This document shows, piece after piece, positions 37,001-47,681 of a DNA stretch of 64,000 nt. Position 1 is the stretch's first letter; the number at the start of each line of letters is the position of its first letter. The notes below the pieces were generated by a model. It saw only the letters and a list, made by a program, of their open reading frames with translations, had not been told where the DNA came from and made no database searches. Source of the stretch: Psoroptes ovis. Lineage: Eukaryota; Arthropoda; Arachnida; Sarcoptiformes; Psoroptidae. The position numbers were made by a program, and so were the translations under genes. The stretch lies in the NCBI GenBank assembly GCA_002943765.1, contig PQWQ01000021.1, positions 496,001 through 560,000 on the forward strand, in the 5' to 3' direction.

Positions 37001-38734
37001 CTGTCATCATTTCAACTGATGAAAGATGTAGTAATTCCCATTCGGGAATCTTTTTCTGGGAAATTTTCCCATTCGGGAAAATTTCTCGGGAATTAATGGA
37101 AATAGTTTACGTTTGATTAGTTGGCGTTTCGTTGTTGAATTAATTAATTGTCACTTGAAAATGTGAGATAATTAATGATGAAAATTTGATGATCAAAATT
37201 GCGCATGCTCCATGCGCACTTATTAGTCCATGAAGTCATTTTTGTCGATTTTCGCTGTTGAATCAGTGTTTCAGGGTAATTTTTCGGTAAGGTTAAGACC
37301 TCGAAGTTTTTTCATTAAACTGTAGAGTGGAGGATCCTAAAGACTGTGGTGGACATGTGTTCCTTAGGAGCAAGGGCACCTTTGGATACTTGTGGAACGG
37401 ATACCTCAGGGTTAACCTTTAGATTAACCTTCGGATTTTTTTTTGATTGATTATTTGCAATTATCCAAAATCATTGATTAACCTTTTTCTTTTTAACCCT
37501 CTCGTTTACCACAGATGATGATGATATAGTCGATATTGAAGATGATACTGAAACTAAATCAGCGCATCATCATCATAACCTTCAAAATCATCATTCAAAT
37601 CATCATCACCATAGCAGCAGCAACAACAAGCGTGACAATTCACCTTTATCCGACATTTCTGGTTCATTATCCGATACGGATATTCTACTGGGCCATCATC
37701 ATCATCCGCATAACCTTCATAACCTTCATCATTCACAACATAACCTTCCTGCTCATAACCCTCATCATCCTCTTCATCCTAATCATAAATTTAGTTCAAA
37801 TCATCCGAATCATCATCATCAAAATAGTCGTTTGAATGCCTTACAACAACATTTAGCAGCAGTTGCGGCAGCTGCTGCTGCGCATGCGTCATCAAACAAT
37901 GATCATCCTCATCAGTCGAATAACCCTCATAACAACAGTGGTGATTTATTGGGTATGAATAAACCAAGAATCTGGTCAATTGTTGATACGGCTACGGCAC
38001 ACTCGAATTCGAATCAAAATAGTCTTCATCCATCATCGAATAATTATAATTCATCCACATCAACCACATCATCATTATCACCTGGTGCTAAATCAACATC
38101 ATCGGTCAATAGTGGTAGTAATAGTAATATTGGTGGTGGCGGTGGTCCAATATCACCAATATCACGATCGCTACGGTCATCACGTTTAGATTATTTATCA
38201 TCACCATATTTCAAATCAATGACCGGTAATGGTGGTATGAATGGTACATCATCGACACCATCATCAGCGCTCACCACCTCAACAGCGACATCATCAGCGA
38301 ATGCAGCAGCCGCAGCAATAGCTGCAGCTGCTGCTGCAGCATCATTACCACCAAACAGTTGGTATCCACCAACACCATTTCCGCCACCTGGTGGTAATCC
38401 GACGCAATCATCATCACCGTTTCCTGGGTCGTTATATCCACCAACATTAATGAGTCAGTTGATAGCAGCGAATGCAGCGGCAGCTGCAGCAGCAGCTGCT
38501 GCTGCTGCCGCTTCAAATCAATCATCACCGCCACCACCACCTCCAGCCTCCTCCTCCTCATCATCATCAATGACAACAAGAACAACAACACCACCATCCA
38601 CATCCGGGCAATTTAACCTTCACAGCTTACCTTCAGCCCATTTGGCAGCGTTAAGAAGTGCAGCAGCGGTAGCTGCTGCAGCTGCTGCATCCACCGCAGC
38701 AGCGCCACCAGCGGCAGCCAATTCTTCGAAATGA
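28079..38734 (+). CDS. Irx: Iroquois-class (TALE) homeodomain transcription factor, araucan/caupolican type
   Basis: Nuclear DNA-binding regulator of patterning, neural and dorsal identity in animals. Coding exons 28079-29038, 29614-29726, 35378-35850, 37515-38734, all GT-AG and in frame, give about 921 residues. Exon 1 (320 codons) is Ser/Thr/Pro-rich and contains the conserved CCETGRTIFTDPITGQ and CSCQYD motif plus an 18-Ala run. Exon 2 has the short Tyr/Gly-rich link. Exon 3 encodes YGMDLNGTRRKNATRE and the TALE homeodomain (about 367-429) with the three-residue loop YPTKGEK and the recognition helix WFANARRRLKKENKMTW; an Asp-rich stretch follows. Exon 4 begins DDDIVDIEDDTE, has His-rich tracts, SPLSDISGSLSDTD and the conserved KPRIWSIVDTATAHS (about 665-679), then four more Ala runs. 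Longer than fly or vertebrate relatives because of homopolymers. Only one Iroquois gene is in view; a second could lie outside. Confidence 0.97.
28655..28708 (+). repeat. 18-alanine codon run in Iroquois exon 1
   Basis: All four GCN codons are mixed, so this is an old run kept at the protein level and not a recent pure triplet expansion. Confidence 0.95.
29039..29613 (+). other. Iroquois intron 1
   Basis: 575 nt, GTACGT to ACAG. Holds an imperfect foldback at 29168-29300 made of TTCTTGGAA and TTCCAAGAA words, with arms of about 20 bp around 29209-29268. No MITE. Confidence 0.85.
31640..31720. mobile_element. 81-bp hairpin MITE, TATATCGTAG-loop class, in Iroquois intron 2
   Basis: TTAGGTTGTCCGAAAAGTTT start, CTTTTCGGACAACCTTAA end, TA on both sides; loop GGTTATATCGTAG. 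Confidence 0.93.
32382..32465. mobile_element. 84-bp hairpin MITE, T/A-loop class, in Iroquois intron 2
   Basis: TTAACGTTGTCCCATAAGTTC left end, TTTATGGGACAACCCAA right end; three extra bases (AGC) in the right arm. Confidence 0.92.
32534..32622. mobile_element. Very degenerate hairpin MITE remnant
   Basis: GCTGTCCGTAAAGTACATTCG left and AACTTTTCGGACAACG right, about 85 bp apart, asymmetric-class inner word CATTCG. Confidence 0.45.
33476..33499. repeat. 10-bp hairpin with GAAA tetraloop
   Basis: GAATTGGTCC, GAAA, GGACCAATTC: a perfect stem closed by a GNRA loop. Confidence 0.9.
34084..34140. repeat. GC-rich foldback
   Basis: Outer arms GTATCCATAT and ATATGGATAC pair exactly; inside, GTTC/GAAC and GGGGGC/GCCCC words form further short stems. 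Very GC-rich for this region. Confidence 0.7.
35851..37514 (+). other. Iroquois intron 3
   Basis: 1.66 kb, GTAAGT to CCACAG, just after the homeodomain and Asp-rich stretch. Holds one hairpin MITE and a cluster of GGGAAATTTTCCC words with CCATTCGGGAA at 37040-37095. Confidence 0.85.
36480..36559. mobile_element. 80-bp hairpin MITE in Iroquois intron 3
   Basis: TTAGGTTGTCCGGAAAGTTC start, CTTTTCGGACAACCTAA end, TA both sides; inner part GATTATCATGAGCAACTC is a mix of loop classes. Confidence 0.93.
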
Positions 38735-39157
38735 AAATCTTTGATCATCAATCGCCGGTAGGCGTGTAATGATAATCCCAAAACTTATCTCACATCTTAC
38801 ACCTTATAAACCTTATAAACCTTTGACCTGTTTAAATTATTGTAAAATTCTCGTCAACACAAACAGACTGAAACCTACACATGTGACACAGGTACACACC
38901 CACCTACTAAATAATGTATACTCATTCATTTTCAATTCAATCAAAGGTTAATTAATTAATTAATTTGAATTAATTAATTAATTAATTAATTATCTAAAAC
39001 AATTAATTAACATGTCTATCAATATGATTGTAATGTTTTCTCAATTTTTTTCTCTCATGATTCGTATCTTTCATTGATTCATATCTGAAATATTAATTAA
39101 TTAATTTTGATTTGTAATTAAGCTTAATTAAGTTTAATTAATTAATTTTGTTTGTGA

Positions 39158-39169
39158 AATAAAATAAAA
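39158..39169 (+). terminator. Likely Iroquois poly(A) signals
   Basis: Two overlapping AATAAA hexamers about 430 nt after the stop codon, downstream of an AATT array. Confidence 0.45.
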
Positions 39170-39323
39170 TATTTTCAAAAAATTAAACCTTATAAAATTT
39201 ATCAGGTTCAAACCTTTGAAAAAACAACAATATTCATTGTCATTCCATGAATTAAGCTTTCGCAGCACGGTTTTTCGCTGTTCAGCTTGCGCGCTGAGCG
39301 GTTTTTCGATTGACATCCAAAAG

Positions 39324-39350
39324 TATTAGCTTGTCCAAAAAGTTCATTCA
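39324..39350. mobile_element. Single left arm of an asymmetric-class MITE
   Basis: TTAGCTTGTCCAAAAAGTTC followed by ATTCAGCTT; no right arm before the next element starts at 39398, so the two may be fused remnants. Confidence 0.5.
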
Positions 39351-39397
39351 GCTTGAATAATGATTGAAAAATGACAGATTTTTCAAATTCAAATATA

Positions 39398-39478
39398 TTG
39401 AGTTGTCCCATAAGTTCATTCCGTTTTTTAAATATTTTTTTCATTCAAAAAACGGCAAGAACTTATGGGACAACCTAA
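39398..39478. mobile_element. 81-bp hairpin MITE, T/A-loop class
   Basis: TTGAGTTGTCCCATAAGTTC start, ACTTATGGGACAACCTAA end, TA both sides. Confidence 0.94.
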
Positions 39479-40124
39479 TATTTCATCAAATATTTATTCG
39501 AGAAAAATGTATCATTTTCATTCATATATCACAGTACAAACATTTGGACACATATGTCCAAACAAACAAACAAATCAAATCGAACGAAATGATCAAATGT
39601 CACTTATTTGTCAATCACTTGACACTTATTCACTTATTCAAACAATCAATAATCATTCACAAACAACGTAACTTAACCTCCGTACACACCTCAGGTCATC
39701 GAATATTTGTTTATTTATTTTGCGGTATTTTGATCTCTCTTTGTGTGTGAAGTATGGGAAAATTATTTTTCCATCATCCAGCGAGATCGATGCCTGGATG
39801 CTTTGATCGTTGCGCAAAGCTTGCTGAACAGGCTTAGCTGAGCAAAGCTTTCGAAGTGTTTAGATTAATTCAAAGCCTAAAACCTCATCAAAAACCTTAA
39901 ACAAACAAACATCGATCGATCGATGTCGATTATCGATTATCGGAATCGATACTTTTGAGCACTTTGCAAAATCTGTCGCAGAATGCGCGGCGGTAAGCAC
40001 TTACATTTCTCATGTTTGATATCTGTGTGTACAGTGTTTGTGTGTGGTCCCGAGGAATTTTTTGAAATTTCAAAAAATCGAAATTACTTATCTCCTCTCT
40101 GTGTTAGAAAATGTAAGTAATGTT

Positions 40125-40205
40125 CTAGATTGTCCCATAAGTTCTTGCCGTTTTTCGAATGAAAAAAAATTGAAAAAAACGGCAAGAACTTATGGGACAA
40201 CCTAA
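40125..40205. mobile_element. 81-bp hairpin MITE, T/A-loop class, altered left tip
   Basis: CTAGATTGTCCCATAAGTTC left, ACTTATGGGACAACCTAA right followed by TA. Confidence 0.93.
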
Positions 40206-41161
40206 TACCTAATCAAAGGTTATAATGTCGTCGTCGACGTCGATAATGTTTGTCAACATTGAAACAAACAAATCAGAAAATGTATATGTAGTTTGACTAA
40301 TGGCAAAATAATTATATTTGATAAAAGGTTATAACTTGTAACGTTATCTGTGAATTTTTTAATTTTTTTTCTTCGAAAATTTATTTATTTATTCCCTTAC
40401 AAAGACGACATGTTATTAATTGATAATGATCATCATCATCGTCCATAATGTTTTACATGTGTTTTGTGTGTGTAAATGAAAATCAAAAAAATTCAAGTAA
40501 ATGACAAATGATGATAACAAATGTATAGCCTCACATAAATGTATAGTCTTACATAGCCTTGCAAGCTTCGAAACCTTAGCAAATTGACATTTGTAAGCAT
40601 GCATTCAGCTTTGCTCATGGTTATTCAATATTCTTCTGTCAAGAACATACAGTACAATCATAGAAACATAAAGATTCTACCGGAATGAAATGAACGAATA
40701 CCTTACATATAGCCTCATCATGTGTACCTCTAAGCAAGCTTTTCAGCCTTATAACCTCTTAAAGGCTATGTTTGGACATTTCGAAAATCTTCAGAAATTC
40801 TTCAGCCATAAACAAATCAAATCAAATCAAATGAAAGATGTTTGTGTGTGGTCATCATCATCATCATCATTATCAATCGTCGTCGTCGTCGTTGGTCGTC
40901 ATCATTGTCGAGCATTAACAGCCATCAACAGCTAGCGCAACAAGCTGATAATGGCTTGAATGAATGAATGAATGAATGAATTATCAAATTCAAATCAAAT
41001 CAAAATTTATATGTTTACATTTTTGAAAAAATCGAAATAAATCTTTGAAAAAAATTATTCAAAGCCAGCACAACAAGCGCAGCTGGCCGGAGTACACCGG
41101 TCGATGGCCGGTGAAGCCCCGATCGAGCATCTGGAGGCTTTCGCCAGGTGGTGCTATGGCA

Positions 41162-41196
41162 GCCGGGCAGCCGCCTAGCGGCGGCCGGTGCCCGGC
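41162..41196. repeat. GC hairpin inside an isolated GC-rich island
   Basis: GCCGGGCA ... GCCGCC, loop TAGC, GGCGGC ... TGCCCGGC. The surrounding 150 bp (41060-41210) is far richer in G and C than anything near it and also has CCGGAGTACACCGG. Confidence 0.8.
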
Positions 41197-43233
41197 CACG
41201 GACGCACATTTTGTATCCATGGTTAAAGTGATTGACAACCGAATAGCAAGTAGGTGAATACCTTGGAATTTTTTTTTTTGCAGGTCCACTACCTGTGAGT
41301 ATTAGAATTTCTTACCTTTGACCATTTAGTCAATGATTAATGGAATCTTTATGGAATACAAATATGAAATGAAACTTCGCCATAAATAAATAAACATTGA
41401 ATGAATTAGTGTAACATAATGCTGAATAAACAAACAGCAACAATAACATGCGTAACAAGATTATTTTTGTGATAATCTTTAAAGACTAAAGATGATTAAT
41501 AATTTCGAATAATTTTTCATTTAAATTTTTTTTGATTAATTCAAAGTCAAAATCAGTTGGTTTAAAGTTTGAGATGGCAAAAAAAAAAATCACTCAAATT
41601 CAAGCCTAAGCCCTGTTAACAAGCATTCATACTAAGCACTGCTGCGCAAGTGAATGGAATTTTTTTCCAATTTTTTCAAGTACTCATAGATGATGAGTAT
41701 AATTCAATTAAAGATTCGATAAGTTTGGACATTAATTTTAGAGGTAAAAACTAATAGTTTGATGAATACATAGCTGGCTTGATACACACAGCTTGCTTGA
41801 ATCAAACATCTTTAGCTGAGTAAATATTAGCTGGCTTAATCTAATATTTTTAACTGATGATGACAAATTTGAAATTTTAAAGCTCATCGTTAATGGTTTT
41901 TAAATTAGTGTAAAAACAAAATATTTTTGCTGCCCAAAATCAATTGGACAAGCAGCCAGCGTAGCTGGCGCAGCCAGTGCTGGCGTACCTGGGCAATTTA
42001 TCAAAGGCTGATGATGAATTTTATGAACGAACGAATGAATTTGACAATCAGCAGACTGTCAAACTAATCAGCATCCTAAGAGAGGTATGTGTAAAACAGT
42101 GATGTAGGTATTTTGGCTGCTGCTGCTTAGCCAGGGTTACTACCTGAACATCATTCTACTGTTTGAGCATGTGAATACGGTATGTATTAGTTGGTTTTGA
42201 GGATAGGTAGGTTGGAGGGGGTAAATAATTCAATCAATTAATTTTCATTCATAATTCGTAATTTTACAAATATTTTTTGATAGGGGGTCATTCATTGATT
42301 CAATGATTCAATGAAAATTGGTCATAAATCATCAAATATTTTGACCATTACTCATTTGATTTGATTAATAAATGATGATTAATATGTGTGTTGACATGAA
42401 GATTTCGTCCGAAAAATTGAATTAAAATTAATTCAATTTGGTACGTCGTTTATGAATGATTTCTTGTCGGGAAATTCCCCCGGGAAATTTGCTCAGAAAA
42501 AAATTTTCGGAAAATTTCTCAGACCCTCGGGAACCCAAAAAAATGAAGAATTTTGATTTTCATTATTTTTTTTGAATGGTCATAGCTTCTAATCGTGAAT
42601 TGTTTCGTGAATAAACGAGAAAAAATCGAATAAAAATTTCAAAATTTCGAAATTCGTGCACCAAGGATTATTGTTTGAGCCAATGAAAATTGAGATTCGT
42701 GCCTCGTTTTTTAACCCTTTCTTTCCATTCAACAACTATTATTACCTTACCTTAACCCTTTATTATTTTTTTGAAAAAATGAAAAAAAAACTTTCTCGTA
42801 AAAACATTTTAATGTTTTTCCATAAATTTTTACCCCAGAATTTTATTACTCGTGAATCACAACAATAATCATCATGGTGGAATCCATCATGCGAATCCAC
42901 CGAGAAAAAAAATGAAAAATCTGGCACTTACACACTGAAATTATAGAAAATGTATAGCCTTACCATTACAGCCACCATCTTCATCATTAAATAATCATTT
43001 TTTTTTCACTAAATCATAAAAACCACATAATTAACCCTTACTGCATAACCCTTTAAGGGTGAGAACGAGCGTTCCACCACAGCTGACCAAGAGGGGGGGG
43101 GAACCATGAAGCACCGGAAAAATGAAAAATTCACAAATATCGTTATGCACTTTGTCGGAAATTCTGAAAAGTTTTTTTTTCTGGAAAACTTTCCCATTCT
43201 GGAGAAATTTCCCGTAAGTTTTTTTGGAGAAAA

Positions 43234-43339
43234 ATTCAGTGGTTTTCGGGGAAATTTCTCAGCAATTTTTCGGTAAGAAAAAATTGGAAATTTCCAGAGA
43301 AAATTTTCCTCCGAGAAATTTCCCCGTAAACCACTGAAT
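43234..43339. mobile_element. 106-bp foldback element, 27-bp arms
   Basis: Arms at 43234-43260 and 43313-43339 pair at 26 of 27 positions. They begin ATTCAGTGGTTT and run into CGGGGAAATTTCTC. The CAGTGG tip resembles hAT ends; the inner arm is the GGAAATTTCTC word found all over the window. Confidence 0.7.
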
Positions 43340-43439
43340 ACACTGTAATTATTACTGAGAAAAACATTGATTTCACCAAAAAAACAGCCAAAATTACTTA
43401 CTTTTGTTCTTTTGTCGTCAAAAAAAAAAAAGGAAAATA

Positions 43440-43520
43440 TTAGGTTGTCCGAAAAGTTTTTGCCAATTATATCGTAGAAAATATTCGGAAAGATCGGCAA
43501 GAACTTTTCGGACAACCTAA
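43440..43520. mobile_element. 81-bp hairpin MITE, TATATCGTAG-loop class
   Basis: TTAGGTTGTCCGAAAAGTTT start, CTTTTCGGACAACCTAA end, TA both sides. Confidence 0.95.
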
Positions 43521-44026
43521 TAAATAACTAATGAACCAAACAAGCCACAACACAAATGTTACTCATTAAAACATTTTTCAAAAAACATTAATTGATTGGT
43601 TGGTTGAATTGTTACAAACAAACCAACAATCGAACGAATCGAACAAAAATTGCGTGCAATATGTTAATTAAGAGAGAGAGAGAGGAAATTTTCCGGGGAA
43701 AATTTTCAGAAATTTTTTTCAAAATTTTCCAATTTTCGAAAACTTCTCCCCACCTCTCCACCCCTCCAGGTCCCCCGGTGGCTTCCATGGGGCTGTGAGT
43801 GTGCGTGTAAGTGTGCATGCGAGTACCCTGTGCTGGTGCTTGTAAGGCCTTTCGGTAAGGTTATCCTGAGGGTATACCTGGTAATTTAGTGGAAAATTTG
43901 AGCGTAAAAATTAAGTGAAAATTACACGCACAGGTAACCTGTGCATTGTGCAATCTTTTGTCAAAGGTAATTACTTTGTGTTTGTGTTTTGGATGAGATA
44001 ATTATTGACAAATTTTGAAAATTTTA

Positions 44027-44112
44027 TTAGGTGGTTGTCCAAAAAGTTCTTGCGGGTTTTCTGATTCCTTGTGTACGCAATTTCCCACAAGAACTTTTTG
44101 GACAAACTTGAG
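44027..44112. mobile_element. Degenerate hairpin MITE
   Basis: TTAGGTGGTTGTCCAAAAAGTTC left, GAACTTTTTGGACAAACTTGA right; inner sequence not shared with other copies. Confidence 0.65.
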
Positions 44113-44235
44113 TAAAATCGATAATATAAATTGTGTTTGTTTTAGCCTGGATAAAATCAATGCAAAAGTCACAAATTTGATTTTGTCAAGTTTGTACTGA
44201 AAGCAAATTTACCGGAAAATTTCCGAGAAATTCTA

Positions 44236-44320
44236 TTCTGAATTTGTCCGAAAAATTCATGAGTAAATCGCCATAGAAGCACTACGGAAATGAGCGCAAG
44301 AACTTTCCGGACAGCTTCCT
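44236..44320. mobile_element. Degenerate hairpin MITE remnant
   Basis: TTTGTCCGAAAAATTCATG left and AAGAACTTTCCGGACAGCTT right, about 80 bp apart. Confidence 0.5.
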
Positions 44321-45008
44321 AAATCCAAAACTTGCGCTCCAAGGTATTTGAAAAATTAAATGAATCAAATCATCGAAATGAATCATTTATGGTAAGAGGC
44401 TCGAAAAAATGCGTGATGTAAGTGATTTCAGGTAATTAAGTGGTGAATGAGCCCTCAGGGCCAATTAACAAAGATATAATTAAAAATATCTCCATTATTA
44501 TTATCAACCCCCCTGTATCTGCATCAGAAAAGCGCACCGAAAGGGTCATAGGTCATGCCCCAAATGTGATCGATTGGCGCTCGAGGTCAGTCTCCATCAA
44601 ATTCCTTCCATACCTTCTCCTTCTACTCGTATCCCCCCACCTCTACGATTTCATTGTTTGCATTCAACTCTTTATTTGTTTACCCTTTTCATAACCCTTT
44701 CATACCTCTTAAATCAAAAAAATGTCAATGAAATTCGAAAAATCAGAAATGACCACCATGATTGCAAATGACCACAATCGACAATTCAATGAATTGTAAT
44801 CATTTCAGTGAGGTAAATACCTTTGAAAAAAAAATGTCATAAAAATTTTCAAAAGTTGAAAAGGTATAAACCCTTATAACCCTACGAAATCAAATAAAAT
44901 TTCTACTGAAAAATTGTGACCAACGAATTGAAACATCATTAAATTCATTTGCTTTTGCTTGGTTTTGCTTTTGTTCAAATTAACCAGTAAAAAAAAGAAA
45001 TGAATATA

Positions 45009-45089
45009 TTAGGTTGTCCGATAAGTTCTTGCCGTTTTTTGAATTGAAAAAAATCTAAAAAAACGGTAAGAACTTATGGGACAACCTAA
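45009..45089. mobile_element. 81-bp hairpin MITE, T/A-loop class
   Basis: Left arm CCGATAAGTTC, right arm matches CCCATAAGTTC, so the arms come from two subtypes; TA both sides. Confidence 0.94.
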
Positions 45090-45265
45090 TATAAAAAAAC
45101 TGGTCATTTTTTTTTTATTGTCAATTTTGATTCAGTTGTACACAAAGGGTTATACTTTTTTTAAAAAAAATGATTGCTTTTGGTCATAATAATGATCATC
45201 ATGATTTTTTAATGAATGATCACGATCGAGCGAGAGAGGGGAGAAGTAGAGGGTAAGGGTCGGGG

Positions 45266-45358
45266 GGACAATGATTGTCCAACGAGAAGGGGGACATCGA
45301 GTGTCCCCCAGAGGGAGAATCGTTTGCCTTAGTCATTCTCCAGTCGAAAGGGTTGACT
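45266..45358. ncRNA. Candidate structured RNA: train of short hairpins
   Basis: Four consecutive stems: GGACAAT/ATTGTCC (45266-45280), GGGGGACA tcgag TGTCCCCC (45289-45309), GGAGAAT/ATTCTCC (45314-45341) and AGTC/GACT (45342-45358). All are in one GC-rich patch within AT-rich desert. I know of no matching RNA family and cannot say which strand is transcribed, if any. Confidence 0.25.
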
Positions 45359-47598
45359 CGAGATATGGGTGGCTAAGGAGCAGAGGAAGGAGGAGAGGTG
45401 GGAATCTCTTTGTGATCAAAAAAAAAATTTTCTGGAAAATCATAAATTTTCTCATAAACTTCCCATAAATCCTTTGATTACCAAAATTTGAAAAAATTTC
45501 CAGAAATATTCTCTCCGAGTGATTTATGGTTTTTTTTGGCCATGAATAATATTCAAAAATCTAATGGAATCTTTTGTGATTCAACGAGTTTATGACCACA
45601 TACGGGTAAATTAGATCATAAAAATTCTCGAGGAAATTCTGTGATTTGAATTCTGAGGTCGTAATCACGAAAATTTTCGGGAAATTTTCTTTCATCGAAC
45701 CACTGATGAACCTTCGAAACAGAAGAAGATAAAACAACGCTGATTAACCCTCAGAAACAAGAGAAAAACCACTCCGATTAACCCTCAGAAACAAGAGAAA
45801 AATCACTCAACTTAACCCTCCGAAACAAAAAAACGCAAAAACCACTCAAATTAACCTTCATTGAGTTAATGAAGAAATCTGAAATCTGAGAAAATTTTAA
45901 AATTTTTTAATTAAAAAAAAAAAAATTTCAATTTTTCAAAATTTTCATCATGTTTTCGCTTCAATAAACAATTTTTTGATGAAGAAATCAATTTTGGAAA
46001 AAAATCAATTTTGGAGAACCGAAAAAAAAATTGAAAAAAAATTCTCCAAAATTGATTTCTTTAAAAATTGTGAAAAATCAGCAAAAAAAGATTTAATTCG
46101 GAATAAATTTACAGCTAAATCAGCCGTGGTGGTGGTGGTGACCATTTGACAATTTTTTCGTTTTCGTAAATTTTCAATTTACACACACAGTTGAAAACGA
46201 TGACCAAATCAAAAATCTCCGATAATTGAAGATTTGGCTCCCGTCCCCTGCTCCTCCCTTAGCCCCTTTCTCTTAGCCCCTCTCTCTGCCCCTTGTCTCA
46301 GTCTCTCCTGTCCTCACTCTGGGAAATTTTTCGGGAAATTTTTTTAGCCGGAAAATTTTTCGGAAAATTTTTTTCTGGCCAAATCTAAGCCAATATGTGG
46401 AGAGGATTATTGTTTACGAAGCCACTCTTGGTCATTTTGGACCATTCGAATGTTTTAATATTTGGATTTTTTCAAAATTTTGAAATTTTTAAAAATTTAA
46501 AATTGAAATTTTTGAAATTTTTCCAAATTTTTGAATTTTCAAATTTTTGAAAATTTGAAAATATGTACAAATGTTTATTACATATGTTTAATATAAATAC
46601 ACATATGTCGATGGATTTTTTTTTCATTATTTTCGCTTGTTGACCATTTTATTCGTGAAATTTTTTCCTTTGAAAAAAATTTTCGAATAAATTTATCTAA
46701 AATAATTCCCGTGATATCTTCGGAAATTTTGCAGAATTTTTGATTAGCTGAATTACACGCAAAATATGGCTGAAATCCAGGAATTCCAAATGGTTTGTTT
46801 GGTTGAATTTCAAAGAATATGCGATCAAATACGGCAGCAAGCGCAGTAAGGAAAGAAAAGTTTGAATTTAGAATAATAATAACCCTGTAGAGTGTAGCCT
46901 GCGTAAAACCCTTTCGAAAACCATCGAAAACAATCAACAAACATCAGTCAAGTAATCATCAGTAAGCTGAAATAATAATGACAAAAACGTGCACAACGAA
47001 TTTTTATGATTATGATTATTTCGATTATTTCATTCAATCAAATCAAATCATCAAAAAGTCAAAAACGTGTGTGGTCATACTACTACGCAAGCTAAGTTAT
47101 AATTGAAAGCCAATAATCAATTCAGCAGCACAGCAAGCGCTTAAGCTATGAAGCATCAGGGTAAACCCTCTTAAACCCTTCTCTTTATCCTTCTCTACCC
47201 ATCCTTTCACTCTTCACTCCCCTTCTCAACCCTTTCTCTCTACCCTTCTCTATCCTCTCTACCCTCGCTCTTGCTCCCCCTCCTAGCATTATCTCTCCCC
47301 TTAAATGAAATTTAATCCTTTGATCACACACACATCGACATCGACAGACACATGATTCCGAATATTCATCAAAACACATCATTATTAACACTTACACTCG
47401 TTCACAAATTCAATGACTTTACCAAAAATGTGTGTGTGTGTGTGGACCATTCACAAATACAATTATCAAACACATTTTCAAAGAAAGTTCTCACAGTTGG
47501 CGAAAAATCATTTTCAATTTATCATTTCGAAAATGTCAAACGAATTCATTCGAAATTCGAATTCATTATTAATCCTATTCACATATGTGATAATAATA

Positions 47599-47681
47599 TT
47601 AGGTTGTCCCATAAGTTCTTGCCACTTTTTCGAATGAAAAAAAAATTGAAAAAAACGGCAAGAACTTATGGGACAACCTAA
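47599..47681. mobile_element. 83-bp hairpin MITE, T/A-loop class
   Basis: TTAGGTTGTCCCATAAGTTC start, ACTTATGGGACAACCTAA end, TA both sides. It lies between two inverted GGACCATTCA words (47445 and 47760). Confidence 0.95.

Larger units (their letters stand above)
38735..47598. other. Iroquois 3' desert, proximal part
   Basis: No supported gene. Contains the Iroquois 3' UTR (to about 39.18 kb), eight MITE copies or remnants, an isolated GC-rich island at 41060-41210, a GC patch with AGCTGGC/GCCAGC words at 41951-41995, a 106-bp foldback at 43234, the hairpin train at 45266-45358, tandem-like TTAACCCTCAGAAACAAGAGAAAAA blocks at 45743-45860 and C/T-rich stretches at 46250-46320 and 47160-47300. 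Confidence 0.6.

Noticed and set aside
43009..43515. 168-codon minus-strand ORF
   Set aside because: Runs through the foldback at 43234, the MITE at 43440 and GGAAATTTCC words; the residues are those of repeats.
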